A stretch of 64,000 nucleotides of DNA from CAZOOW01 sp964581535. Lineage in GTDB: Bacteria; Patescibacteriota; Saccharimonadia; Saccharimonadales; Saccharimonadaceae. The stretch is from the NCBI GenBank assembly GCA_964581535.1, contig CAZOOW010000001.1, positions 248,001 to 312,000 on the forward strand, given 5' to 3'. The notes under the pieces were generated by a model, which worked only from the letters and a program-made list of their open reading frames with translations, made no database searches and was not told the origin of the DNA. Made by a program: the position numbers and the translations under genes. This document shows positions 41,562 to 50,117 of this stretch, piece by piece; position 1 is the first letter of the stretch, and each line of letters opens with the position of its first letter.

Positions 41562-43733
41562 ATGGGTCAACGAAGACTCGCTGGTCCGCAAAACGACGAT
41601 ATGTCGAAGCGGCCAAACCAACAAAAGAAAAAATCAGATAACACGGTGCTGAACAATACGACCATCCGAAAAGGGGAAGTCTTCCGTGCTCAACGACGAA
41701 TTAGTGAAAACGTCAGCGCTCAGGCATCCCAGCACGTTATCGATGTACCGGTGAACAAGTCGATGTACAACGGTTACGGCGGCCAACAGTTCAGTTTGGC
41801 TGATATGAAGCGTCGTCGACCGATGCTTAACCGTCCGAGTTTGAAAGTTATACCGATAGGTGGACTTGGAGAAATGGGTATCGGCAAGAACATGATGGCT
41901 ATCGAGTATGACAACGATATTCTCGTCGTCGACATGGGCTTTTTATTCCCGGGTGCCGACTATCCTGGCATCAACTACATTACTCCTGATATTACTTATC
42001 TTGAGGAAAACAAGCACAAGGTTCGCGGACATGTGTTTACGCATGGGCACCTCGATCATATCGGGGCGTTTCGTCACATCATCCACCGTATCCCTGCGCC
42101 TGTATACGGCAGCAAATTTACTCTCGGAATGCTGCAGAAAAACATGGAAGAAGCCACGACAGGCTTCAGCCCCGAATATCACGAACTGGACCCAATTACT
42201 CATGAGACTGTCAACGTCGGTGATAGCTTTTCTATTGAGCTGGTACGCGTCAACCACTCCATTCCAGACGCCACTGCTGTCATTATCCGAACGCCGGTAG
42301 GGGTACTGGTGAACACCGGTGACTGGCGGTTCGAGGAAAACCCAGTGGACGGTCAGAAATTTGACCTGGAACGCCTCACTGAAGTTGCCAGCAAAGAAGG
42401 TATCCTGCTACTCATGAACGAGAGTACTAACTGCGAGAGCGAAGGAACACACAATCACGGCGAGTTTGATATCCAGGAAAGTTTCGGGCAGGTCATGCAG
42501 AAGTTCCCGAACAGTCGTGTTATCATCTCGACCTTTAGCTCTCAGCTGCACCGTATCCAGTTGATTTTGGACGAAGCTAAGAAAAACGGCCGCAAAGTAT
42601 CGTTTGCCGGCTACAGCATGATTCAGAATGTTGAACTGGCACTACGCACAGGCACTATCAAGGTTCCAAAAGACACCATCGTCAAGATGGAGGACCTCGT
42701 GAAGCTGCCTGACGGTAAAGTGTTGCTGGTTTGTACAGGAAGTCAGGGCGAGTTTAACGCCGTCCTAAATCGTATGGCAAGCGGTGCACATAAACACATG
42801 AAGGTCAAAGGTACCGACGTCGTCGTATTTAGCTCAAACCCGATTCCGGGTAACGAAAAATATGTCGTTCGCACCGTTGACGGTTTGATGCGTGAGGGCA
42901 GCGATGTCCTGCAAAACGGTAAAAGCCATCTGACTGAAGTCGGTCCGCTGCACCTTTCCGGACATGGTTACTATGACGACCATGTGAAACTTATAACCGC
43001 CCTCAACCCGACGTATTATCTGCCGATTCACGGAGAATTCCATATGCTCGCGCACAACGCGAAACTGGCTGAAAAGGAATGTTCCATCCCTCGTGACAAC
43101 ATATTTGTCTCTGATAGTGGTGACGTCCACGAGTTCTACCATGACGGCAGCGCCAAGAAAACTGGACGTATTCCAGTCGGCGGCGTCATGTATGACGACA
43201 GCGGGGCAGAGGTATCCGAGGTCGTGCTCAAAGACCGCATTCATATGAGCCACGAAGGCATGTTCGTCGTCGTGCTGACCGTCGCCCGTGGTAACGGCCG
43301 ATTGCTGACAAGTCCAGACATCATTTCGCGCGGTTTCATCTACCTTCGTGATTCCGAGGAGCTGATGAACCTGATCCGCCAGTACCTGAAGCAAAAAGTT
43401 GCTCGTTCTTTCAGCGGCCGCAAGACTGATACGGATCAGCTGAAGAAAGAAATAAAAGACGAGATAACACATATTCTCTATGACCAGACTCGTCGCACGC
43501 CAATTGTTATCCCGGTCATTAATGAAATAGGCGTTGCTCCAACGGGAACGAAACCTGGACAAAAACCAGCGGCAGGCAACACTCGTCCTACTTCCGTGCC
43601 ACAGCAGCGACCCGCTAACCGCCGTCCTGCTGTCGCGCCAGGTGATAGGTATCGTCAGGCTCCCGTCATCCCAGAGCTGAAACACCAGCCGTTTGCTCAG
43701 GCGCCTGAAAACAAGCATATCCGAGAGGTATAA
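41562..43733 (+). CDS. rnj: Ribonuclease J
   Basis: 723 residues. An N-terminal basic extension (~95, partly disordered) precedes the metallo-beta-lactamase core with HGHLDHIGA, then beta-CASP motifs (STFSSQLHRIQ, HLSGHGYYDD, PIHGEFHML), and a C-terminal oligomer domain with IISRGFIYLRD. The last ~60 residues are Pro/Arg/Gln-rich. It acts as 5'-3' exo- and endonuclease in mRNA decay, complementing PNPase and Orn of this window. A long leader holds a structured RNA. Confidence 0.95.
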   Translation: MGQRRLAGPQNDDMSKRPNQQKKKSDNTVLNNTTIRKGEVFRAQRRISENVSAQASQHVIDVPVNKSMYNGYGGQQFSLADMKRRRPMLNRPSLKVIPIGGLGEMGIGKNMMAIEYDNDILVVDMGFLFPGADYPGINYITPDITYLEENKHKVRGHVFTHGHLDHIGAFRHIIHRIPAPVYGSKFTLGMLQKNMEEATTGFSPEYHELDPITHETVNVGDSFSIELVRVNHSIPDATAVIIRTPVGVLVNTGDWRFEENPVDGQKFDLERLTEVASKEGILLLMNESTNCESEGTHNHGEFDIQESFGQVMQKFPNSRVIISTFSSQLHRIQLILDEAKKNGRKVSFAGYSMIQNVELALRTGTIKVPKDTIVKMEDLVKLPDGKVLLVCTGSQGEFNAVLNRMASGAHKHMKVKGTDVVVFSSNPIPGNEKYVVRTVDGLMREGSDVLQNGKSHLTEVGPLHLSGHGYYDDHVKLITALNPTYYLPIHGEFHMLAHNAKLAEKECSIPRDNIFVSDSGDVHEFYHDGSAKKTGRIPVGGVMYDDSGAEVSEVVLKDRIHMSHEGMFVVVLTVARGNGRLLTSPDIISRGFIYLRDSEELMNLIRQYLKQKVARSFSGRKTDTDQLKKEIKDEITHILYDQTRRTPIVIPVINEIGVAPTGTKPGQKPAAGNTRPTSVPQQRPANRRPAVAPGDRYRQAPVIPELKHQPFAQAPENKHIREV

Positions 43734-43754
43734 CAACCGACTCGCGAAAAAAAG

Positions 43755-43780
43755 AGAAGGGCTACACGGGCCCTTCTTTG
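43755..43780 (+). terminator. Terminator after RNase J
   Basis: AGAAGGGC (43755-43762) and GCCCTTCT (43770-43777) form an 8-bp stem followed by TTTG. It sits just before the next promoter. Confidence 0.7.
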
Positions 43781-43786
43781 ATATAT

Positions 43787-43815
43787 TTGACAAATTATAG
43801 TGCTTGTGCTATTAT
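43787..43815 (+). promoter_or_regulatory. Consensus sigma-70 promoter
   Basis: TTGACA (43787-43792), 17-bp spacer, TATTAT (43810-43815). The spacer holds TATAGTGCTTGTG, identical to the promoter at 32845. Confidence 0.8.
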
Positions 43816-43856
43816 GTAAATATAAGCTCATAAAAACAAAAAAGGAAACCACCACC

Positions 43857-44210
43857 ATGCATACCGAAGCCGATGTTGAACAACTCACTGTTCCCAAGCG
43901 ACCAGAAGGCCGTGTAAAGGCATTTGCTCGAAATGTCTTAGACAAAATTGCTGCACCTGAGCCTGCGCCAACGGGTGAGCTACCACTCGTCATAAAAGGC
44001 AACTTAGACCCGAATCTTCTGCCGGCAAAAAACAGTGATCTGCCAAATAAAGAGTCTGTCCAAACAAAACTCGAAGCTGCTTCCGTGAACGGTGTCGTTT
44101 CACCGGTCGCGTCCCGTGAAGCCCACCAGCCAGTGCCGACAGCTGAAAAGACCCCCGTACAACCATCAGTTGAAGTAGAGGCGACCGAGAACCATACCCT
44201 AGCGGCGTAA
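43857..44210 (+). CDS. Hypothetical Pro/Glu-rich protein
   Basis: 117 residues from the ATG at 43857 with AAAGGA upstream (frame continues back to 43800, but the promoter lies there). It is low in complexity, polar and probably disordered, with no membrane segment and no recognised family. A strong promoter suggests high expression. A PQ-loop gene follows after 11 bp. Confidence 0.65.
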   Translation: MHTEADVEQLTVPKRPEGRVKAFARNVLDKIAAPEPAPTGELPLVIKGNLDPNLLPAKNSDLPNKESVQTKLEAASVNGVVSPVASREAHQPVPTAEKTPVQPSVEVEATENHTLAA

Positions 44211-44221
44211 GGGGTAGAGCG

Positions 44222-44524
44222 ATGCACGTATTTGAAATCATTTATGTACTCTCGGTATTGATAGGTGTCGGCGCCTGTGTGCCACAAGTAGTTGCGCTTT
44301 GGCGCAAAAAGGCTGCGGACGAATTCAGTGTGCCCACCTGGACACTTTGGCTCATGACGCAGACGATGTCGCTGACCTACGCTATCAGCATCAATAACGC
44401 CTTTATCATTGCGGCGAACATCTGCTGGCTGACATTTTATATGATTATGATTAGTCTCATAGTCTACTACAACCGTCAGGCAAAGCCTGCTGAACAACTT
44501 GTCCCTGAGGCTGTTTCCGAATAA
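44222..44524 (+). CDS. PQ-loop (SemiSWEET-like) small membrane protein
   Basis: 100 residues with three membrane helices (about 5-25, 38-58, 64-86). CVPQVVALWRKK at the end of helix 1 is the PQ-loop motif; SemiSWEETs of this size dimerise to transport sugars. GGGGTAG precedes the ATG. It is probably co-transcribed with the preceding gene and ends at a strong terminator. Confidence 0.8.
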   Translation: MHVFEIIYVLSVLIGVGACVPQVVALWRKKAADEFSVPTWTLWLMTQTMSLTYAISINNAFIIAANICWLTFYMIMISLIVYYNRQAKPAEQLVPEAVSE

Positions 44525-44540
44525 TTGCTTAGAAAGTGAG

Positions 44541-44574
44541 AATCCCCACCCGAGTTGATACCCGGGTGGGGATT
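44541..44574. terminator. Strong hairpin between convergent genes
   Basis: AATCCCCACCCG (44541-44552) and CGGGTGGGGATT (44563-44574) are exact inverted repeats, 12 bp. It overlaps the last two bases of the GtrA-like gene and should stop transcription from both sides. Confidence 0.8.
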
Positions 44575-45007
44575 ATGGTTCCTCGAAGCGATGTCGAGGC
44601 ATCGCTTTTGCAGCTCCGTGGGACACGAAGTTGTTCCACGAAAAGCTTGCCAGGCTGCTGAGGGCGATGGCGCCGAAATACACGACGAGATCATGTGCGC
44701 CTGTCATGGAAATCATGGCTGCGACAGCCCAGTTGATTCCCAGACTAGCCAGATTTCCCGTCATGAACAGACGCCAGTGCCCGTGACGGTCGTGGAAACT
44801 GACATTGCTATGCAGCAGGTACGCAGCTTGGCCGCCGACCAGGTAGGCGAGGGGGCTCGCGTAGTGCGCCGGAACACCTAGCCTAAAACTAAGCAGGCTA
44901 AATGTCAGGAAATTGACGCAGAACGCAAGCGACCCCATCGCCATATAGCGGATGCCTCGTTCACGAAGTGCCGCCTCAACTGCGCGGAGCGCTTGACGAC
45001 TCGTCAC
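44573..45007 (-). CDS. GtrA-family membrane protein
   Basis: 144 residues from a GTG at 45007 that overlaps the stop of the upstream gene as GTGA. Four helices with YMAMGSLAFCVNFLTF, YLVGGQAAYLLHSNVSF and FSWNNFVS fit GtrA-like proteins, which help flip lipid-linked sugars for wall or LPS glycans. The DNA is clearly more GC-rich, with C/G third positions, than neighbours. It looks transferred, perhaps from an actinobacterial host. Confidence 0.8.
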   Translation of the reverse strand: MTSRQALRAVEAALRERGIRYMAMGSLAFCVNFLTFSLLSFRLGVPAHYASPLAYLVGGQAAYLLHSNVSFHDRHGHWRLFMTGNLASLGINWAVAAMISMTGAHDLVVYFGAIALSSLASFSWNNFVSHGAAKAMPRHRFEEP

Positions 45008-45372
45008 TTCGGGCTGGCTTCGACAGCGCTGATGATCACACGCGGCAACTGCCACTTTCCGGCCGTCCGACCACCCGGAAAGTAGATCCTGCCCCCGGGC
45101 TTTTTCTGAAAAACGACGCCGTCACCTTCGACGGTGAACTGAAGCTTCAGCAGCTCCTCGTCGCTTTCCGGAGCGTTTTCGTTGGGTTGGACGCACTCCT
45201 TGACGAAGCTGTCCTGCCAGAAAGTGGGCAACAAACCCGTGTTGAGCTCCCAGCACTGCTGCAGTGGAAACTCGCCGGAATAGTTTATCGTCCACACATC
45301 ACCCTGATTGTCCATCAGCGTCACGACGCCGGCACGAAAAAACTGCTGGTTGAACTGCTTCGGCTGCTCCAT
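45004..45372 (-). CDS. Hypothetical protein in GC-rich module
   Basis: 122 residues from the ATG at 45372, about 8 nt after AGAGGTG (an ATG at 45381 is possible). It is a soluble, beta-rich protein with several Trp and Cys and no recognised family. Codon use is GC-rich like the GtrA gene that it overlaps, so the pair probably came together. An AT-rich ~170-bp gap separates it from divergent ftsK. Confidence 0.65.
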   Translation of the reverse strand: MEQPKQFNQQFFRAGVVTLMDNQGDVWTINYSGEFPLQQCWELNTGLLPTFWQDSFVKECVQPNENAPESDEELLKLQFTVEGDGVVFQKKPGGRIYFPGGRTAGKWQLPRVIISAVEASPK

Positions 45373-45494
45373 TAGGTACACCTCTTCTCTCGATTGGAAA
45401 GGAACAGCTACTAGTTAAACCAAAAAAAGTATCAAAAAGCAAGTATAAGCCTCTTGCATTTTGTTGCAAATTATGCTACAATGAAAAAGTAATC

Positions 45495-45522
45495 CGTTCT
45501 TCACAGGGTAGTAGGAAGAACG
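45495..45522 (+). promoter_or_regulatory. Hairpin in ftsK leader
   Basis: CGTTCTTC (45495-45502) and GAAGAACG (45515-45522) are exact inverted repeats in the leader between a TACAAT box near 45475 and the ftsK start; TATACT (45523-45528) follows directly. Confidence 0.45.
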
Positions 45523-45541
45523 TATACTGAAGAAAGTTATT

Positions 45542-47770
45542 ATGGCTAAAAAGAAAAAACGCACTGCCAAACGAGGCAAGAACGTCAAACCAGCACCACA
45601 GCATTCGGTGCCGGATGGCTTTTGGCCACAGGTTGGTGCACTCGTTCTTTTAGTTCTCGCACTTATTTTGCTTCTCGGTATCTTCGGTAGTGGTGGGGCA
45701 TTTCCATTGGCTGCCTATAAACTCGGCAGACAGTTCGTCGGATGGGGTATCTACGTGTTACCTCTTTTGTTTTTCTATCGGGCTGTTCAGATTTTTCAGA
45801 CAGAAAATAACCGCATCCCGGCAGTAGTGACTGGCGCAACGGTATTTTTCGTCATATTAGTATCCGGGTTTTTGCATCTAGTTTCACCCCAACCGGCAGA
45901 TTATGAGCTGGCAGCACAAGGCGCTGGTGGTGGAGTTGTCGGATGGTTGTTTTCTCAGGGAATATTAATGCTCGTCGATGCGAGTATTGGCGCACTTGTT
46001 ACACTTATCGCGCTGATGATAACTAGTTTATTCGTGCTCAGTGTCAGCCCGCAGTCTATGATTAGTTGGTTTATCAACTTGTTCCGCCGAACAGAGAACG
46101 ATGTACTCGATGGCAACGCAGCCATAGCCGAAAAAGTTTCGACACTGGACAAAAGCAAAACGATTGGTGAGCTGAAACTGAACCAGGGGGTACCGACCAT
46201 CGATAGCGTCGCAGAAGCGAAAAAAGCCGGTAAACTTAGTACGCTTCGAAACAGCATTCAAACCGATAAAACAGCAGAAGAGCAGAGTGCACTGACGGCA
46301 ACGACCGATCCGGAATGGGAAATGCCAGATATAGAGATGCTTGAGAAAAAGCAATCTCCAGCCGATGCCGGTGATGTCAAACATAACGCGCAGATTATCA
46401 AAGATACCTTGGGCGAATTCGGTATAGATGTCGATATGGAAGGCGCTAACATTGGGCCAAAAGTTACGCAGTACACTTTAAAACCACCGAGCGGGGTCAA
46501 GCTGACACGTATCACACAGCTCGAAACTAACATCGCCCTTAACCTAGCCGCACAGGCACTTCGTATCGAGGCGCCGATACCCGGCCAGCGCGCAGTTGGT
46601 ATAGAAGTTCCGAACCGCAAGGCCGCTGACGTACGCCTTTACGGTGTCTTGTCTTCGAAACAATGGAAAACAGTCAGTGAGCCGCTTAGTTTCGCTATCG
46701 GTAAAGACATTGCCGGTGAAGCGGTCGTCGGCGAGCTGAACAAGATGCCGCATCTGCTCATCGCCGGTCAAACAGGTTCTGGTAAATCTGTCATGATAAA
46801 CACACTGCTGACGAGTCTGTTGTACCGCAACAGCCCGAGCGACATGCGGCTTATTCTGGTCGATCCAAAACAAGTAGAAATGGCACCGTACGAGGACATT
46901 CCGCATTTGCTTACTCCTATCATCACGGAGCCAGAAAAAACGATTAGCGCACTGAAGTGGCTGGTGAACGAAATGGAACGCCGCTACAGTTTGTTTGCTG
47001 AACAAAAAATCCGTGATATCAAAAGCTTCAATGCGAAAAACAAAGAAGAAGCGATGCCATACATCGTTATCGTCATTGACGAGCTGGCGGATCTGATGAT
47101 GGTAGCAGCGCGCGATGTCGAAGCGCTTATCGTCCGTCTTGCTCAAAAAGCCCGCGCTGTCGGTATCCATCTGGTACTGGCGACGCAGCGTCCAAGTGTT
47201 GATGTTATTACCGGGCTTATCAAGGCCAATATTCCGGCCCGGATCGCTTTCACGGTGGCAGCTCAGGTGGACTCTCGGACGATTCTCGATCAGGTTGGAG
47301 CGGAAAAACTGCTCGGTCAAGGTGACATGCTGATGCTGACAGCTAGTATGAATAAACCGAAACGTATCCAGGGCGCTTGGGTGACAGATGACGAAGTGCA
47401 GAAAATCACCGACCATCTCCGTATGCAGCGACCGCCGCAGTACGACGATGAAATCGTTGCCCAGCCAGTGCAACTCAACGGCAGAGGCGGAATCGTTATG
47501 GATCATGATGCCGGTAGCGGGGATGATGATATGTACAAGGACGCGGTTCGCGTTGTCGTAGAAGCCCGCAAAGCCAGCACGAGTCTGTTGCAGCGAAAGC
47601 TTCGGATTGGGTACGGACGCGCAGCTCGCATCATCGAAGAGATGGAGGAGCAGGGTATTGTTGGAGCGCAGGAAGGCTCTCGACCACGAGACATACTTAT
47701 TACTAGCCTAGATGATGTCTACGGCGGTGCTAGCACCGATGATACTGACGAGTACGGCATCCCTCGTTAA
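45542..47770 (+). CDS. ftsK: DNA translocase FtsK/SpoIIIE
   Basis: 742 residues. A basic N-terminus, four membrane helices (about 28-165), a short linker (about 175-290), the FtsK motor with Walker A GQTGSGKSVM, Walker B IVIVIDELADLMM, and a C-terminal gamma winged helix (STSLLQRKLRIGYGRAARIIEEME). It pumps chromosome DNA through the division septum. Preceded by a small leader hairpin. Confidence 0.96.
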   Translation: MAKKKKRTAKRGKNVKPAPQHSVPDGFWPQVGALVLLVLALILLLGIFGSGGAFPLAAYKLGRQFVGWGIYVLPLLFFYRAVQIFQTENNRIPAVVTGATVFFVILVSGFLHLVSPQPADYELAAQGAGGGVVGWLFSQGILMLVDASIGALVTLIALMITSLFVLSVSPQSMISWFINLFRRTENDVLDGNAAIAEKVSTLDKSKTIGELKLNQGVPTIDSVAEAKKAGKLSTLRNSIQTDKTAEEQSALTATTDPEWEMPDIEMLEKKQSPADAGDVKHNAQIIKDTLGEFGIDVDMEGANIGPKVTQYTLKPPSGVKLTRITQLETNIALNLAAQALRIEAPIPGQRAVGIEVPNRKAADVRLYGVLSSKQWKTVSEPLSFAIGKDIAGEAVVGELNKMPHLLIAGQTGSGKSVMINTLLTSLLYRNSPSDMRLILVDPKQVEMAPYEDIPHLLTPIITEPEKTISALKWLVNEMERRYSLFAEQKIRDIKSFNAKNKEEAMPYIVIVIDELADLMMVAARDVEALIVRLAQKARAVGIHLVLATQRPSVDVITGLIKANIPARIAFTVAAQVDSRTILDQVGAEKLLGQGDMLMLTASMNKPKRIQGAWVTDDEVQKITDHLRMQRPPQYDDEIVAQPVQLNGRGGIVMDHDAGSGDDDMYKDAVRVVVEARKASTSLLQRKLRIGYGRAARIIEEMEEQGIVGAQEGSRPRDILITSLDDVYGGASTDDTDEYGIPR

Positions 47771-47871
47771 AGGGACTCATAGTATTAGCTGACTACTTGC
47801 AATCGAGCTGGTAGTTTGTTACCATGAGCGTGATAGAGATATCAAAACAAAAAGAGACTTAAAAAAGAGAG

Positions 47872-48777
47872 ATGAGAAACACCACTACTATTTTTAGTGG
47901 TCGCCAGAGAGTACCGTCAGGCACGTTGGCGCCCTTTGAGGATGAACTGACAGAACCGATGTCGCTTTTAGAAGCAGCGTTCGTAGAGCTGGAAGAGCCG
48001 GTACATTTTTCGCCGTCCCTGAAGCCGCGGGCATATGGTACTGCACCTGAAGGGAAGGAGTACGCGCGACCAATTATCACCAAATGGCAAAAAGGACTGA
48101 GGGTTTTTAGGTATGTGAGCGTACTCGCCGTTTTCGGCTTCAGCACATTTACGGCCTATGACATCTTGATCGGTGGACAGAGGTTTGCGAGCAGCGGCCA
48201 AGCTGCGTCTGCCCAGATGGGCGAGCCTGCCCCGCAAAGCCAGCCGGTAGAGGAGGTTGCTATATCCAACGAACAAATTCAACAATATAAAACGGAAAAA
48301 AATACTCCGAAACGGATATATTTCAGTGGCGTACAAGTAAATTCCAGAGTCGTATCTCAGGGGCTTAGCAATAACGATACGCTACTGACTGCAAAAAACA
48401 TTCATGATTTATCATGGTACAAAGGGTCGGCTCTACCAGGAACATCTGGGGTGTCAGTTTTGAGCGGCAGTCTGGCTGGTCCTTCAAAACACAGCAATCT
48501 CGCACCGCTTAGCGGCATGAGTGTGGGTCAGAAAGTCATCGTAACTAAGGGTGACGATACGGCGGCGTTTTACCGGGTGACATCAGTTACGACGCTCACG
48601 AAACTCGATAATATTTCCGACCTGTTGGCCAATGGAGTTGGTGCACAAACGCTCAAAATTATTCTCAACGACAAAAGTTCTCATACGGGTGATGACGCAA
48701 GGTCTTATCTCCTTATCACTGCCGAAACCTACCAGGAGGTTCAACCCAAACCAGCCAAATATTATCGTCGCTGGTAA
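47872..48777 (+). CDS. Sortase-fold protein without catalytic residues
   Basis: 301 residues. A cytoplasmic part (~75), one membrane helix (about 80-102, VSVLAVFGFSTFTAYDI), then a domain like class E/F sortases: PKRIYFSGVQVNSRV, SWYKGSALPGTSGVSVLSGSLAG, LSGMSVGQKVIVTKGDDTAAFYRV. Active sortases have GHxxG where this has GSLAG, and a Cys in LxTC where it has LLITAET. It is therefore likely inactive, perhaps a substrate-binding or regulatory partner. The alignment is by eye. Confidence 0.65.
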   Translation: MRNTTTIFSGRQRVPSGTLAPFEDELTEPMSLLEAAFVELEEPVHFSPSLKPRAYGTAPEGKEYARPIITKWQKGLRVFRYVSVLAVFGFSTFTAYDILIGGQRFASSGQAASAQMGEPAPQSQPVEEVAISNEQIQQYKTEKNTPKRIYFSGVQVNSRVVSQGLSNNDTLLTAKNIHDLSWYKGSALPGTSGVSVLSGSLAGPSKHSNLAPLSGMSVGQKVIVTKGDDTAAFYRVTSVTTLTKLDNISDLLANGVGAQTLKIILNDKSSHTGDDARSYLLITAETYQEVQPKPAKYYRRW

Positions 48778-48794
48778 TGAACCCTGAAACGTGG

Positions 48795-48865
48795 TATAAT
48801 CACATCTGTTATCAACCTAAGCGTGTTTGAGACAGAGCACGCATCCGCACGGATTCCATAGGAGG
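48795..48865 (+). promoter_or_regulatory. rpsF operon promoter and leader hairpins
   Basis: TATAAT (48795-48800), hairpin GCGTG/CACGC (48821-48825, 48838-48842), then ATCCG/CGGAT (48843-48847, 48850-48854) and AGGAGG (48860-48865). In many bacteria the S6:S18 complex binds a leader hairpin of this operon; whether this one serves that role is unproven. Confidence 0.55.
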
Positions 48866-48872
48866 TTTATCG

Positions 48873-49217
48873 ATGCGAAAATACGAACTGACCGTTCTTA
48901 TTCACCCAGATCTCGAGGCTGATCTCGAGAAACCATTAGGTACTGTTCGTGATATCATCACGAAGAACAAAGGCTCGGTTGTCAGTGAGGACAACTGGGG
49001 TAAAAAGCGTTTGGCATATCCTATCGCGAAAGAGAATTTCGCAGTGTATGTCTATATGGACGTTGAGCTGCCAGCTGAGGCAGTTGCCAAAGTCGATTCG
49101 ACACTGAACATCACCGATGGCGTCATCCGTCATCTACTTGTCAGTGTTGATGAGAAAGCTCGCGCTGCAGCGGCAGAGGCAAAAGCCGGTGAGAGTGACG
49201 AAAAAGAGGAGGAATAG
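48873..49217 (+). CDS. rpsF: Ribosomal protein bS6
   Basis: 114 residues: MRKYELTVLIHPDLEADLEK, WGKKRLAYPIAKENFAVYVYM and a C-terminal acidic tail EKEEE. It binds S18 and the central domain of 16S rRNA. First gene of the rpsF-ssb-rpsR operon, with the next gene 2 bp away. Confidence 0.96.
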   Translation: MRKYELTVLIHPDLEADLEKPLGTVRDIITKNKGSVVSEDNWGKKRLAYPIAKENFAVYVYMDVELPAEAVAKVDSTLNITDGVIRHLLVSVDEKARAAAAEAKAGESDEKEEE

Positions 49218-49219
49218 AC

Positions 49220-49678
49220 ATGGCTAAGGGGTTTAACAAGGTAATTTTGATGGGGAACCTAACACGTGACCCAGAAACCAAAACGACAACCAGCGGACAA
49301 ACTGTGACCAACTTTAGCCTAGCGGTAAACCGCACCTGGCGCTCTCAGGACGGTCAGCAGCAAGAAGCCGTTAGCTATATCGACTGTGTTGCATGGGGCA
49401 AACCGGGCGAAATCATCGCACAGTACTTGCAAAAAGGCCGTGCCGTACTTGTCAGTGGCCGACTTGACCAACGTAGCTGGGAAGACAAAGAAACCGGCGG
49501 CAAACGTTCGAAAGTCGAAGTGGTCGTTGAGGATTTCAACTTCGTCGGTGGTGGTGAAGGTGGTGGTAGCGAGCCGATTCGTACGAGCGGCTCATCTAGC
49601 AAGTCTAGTAGCGCACAGAACAATACGGCTGACGACATCGACGATACGCCGATTGATCTCAGCGAAATACCGTTTTAG
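49220..49678 (+). CDS. ssb: Single-stranded DNA-binding protein
   Basis: 152 residues. OB-fold with KVILMGNLTRDPETKT, SYIDCVAWGKPGEIIAQYL and VLVSGRLDQRSWED, a Gly/Ser-rich linker, and the acidic C-terminal tip DDTPIDLSEIPF that recruits replication proteins. It protects ssDNA at forks. Confidence 0.96.
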   Translation: MAKGFNKVILMGNLTRDPETKTTTSGQTVTNFSLAVNRTWRSQDGQQQEAVSYIDCVAWGKPGEIIAQYLQKGRAVLVSGRLDQRSWEDKETGGKRSKVEVVVEDFNFVGGGEGGGSEPIRTSGSSSKSSSAQNNTADDIDDTPIDLSEIPF

Positions 49679-49718
49679 TAGCGCTACACCAATTATTTTG
49701 AAGTGAAAGGAAGTGTTT

Positions 49719-49919
49719 ATGGCACGAAGATTTAAAAAAGACGCACCTGCGTATTTTGATTACAAAGATGTAAAGACATTGCAGCGGTTTGTTAACGTAT
49801 ATGGACAGATCGAACCAGCATCTAAAACTGGTCTGAACAATCGACAGCAAAAACAGTTGGCTGTCGCTATCAAGCGTGCACGTCACCTAGCGCTGATGCC
49901 GTTTGTCGCACAGGGCTAA
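49719..49919 (+). CDS. rpsR: Ribosomal protein bS18
   Basis: 66 residues from the ATG at 49719 with AAAGGAAG upstream. It has FDYKDVKTLQRFVNVYGQI and the C-terminal RNA-binding NNRQQKQLAVAIKRARHLALMPF. It pairs with S6 in the 30S platform. Confidence 0.96.
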   Translation: MARRFKKDAPAYFDYKDVKTLQRFVNVYGQIEPASKTGLNNRQQKQLAVAIKRARHLALMPFVAQG

Positions 49920-49925
49920 ACGACG

Positions 49926-50117
49926 ATGGAGCGCCCGAGAAGTGAAGGTCCTCATGATGAATTTCGTCAGGAGGCGACGAGTGGCGATTCTCATGAGGAT
50001 TTCATAAATGAGATGAACAAAGAAGACGCTATCTTGGCTACGACGGCTCTCGGAATTCTCGGCGGGGCTATAGGAATTGCCGCTCTGCGCCTTCGAAGGA
50101 AAAAAGGAGAACAATAA
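49926..50117 (+). CDS. Small single-pass membrane protein between rpsR and efp
   Basis: 63 residues. A charged N-terminus (~35) precedes a helix ALGILGGAIGIAALRLRRKK. The stop overlaps the efp start by one base (TAATG), giving coupled translation. It has no recognised family, though tight packing in a ribosomal operon supports its reality. Confidence 0.65.
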   Translation: MERPRSEGPHDEFRQEATSGDSHEDFINEMNKEDAILATTALGILGGAIGIAALRLRRKKGEQ

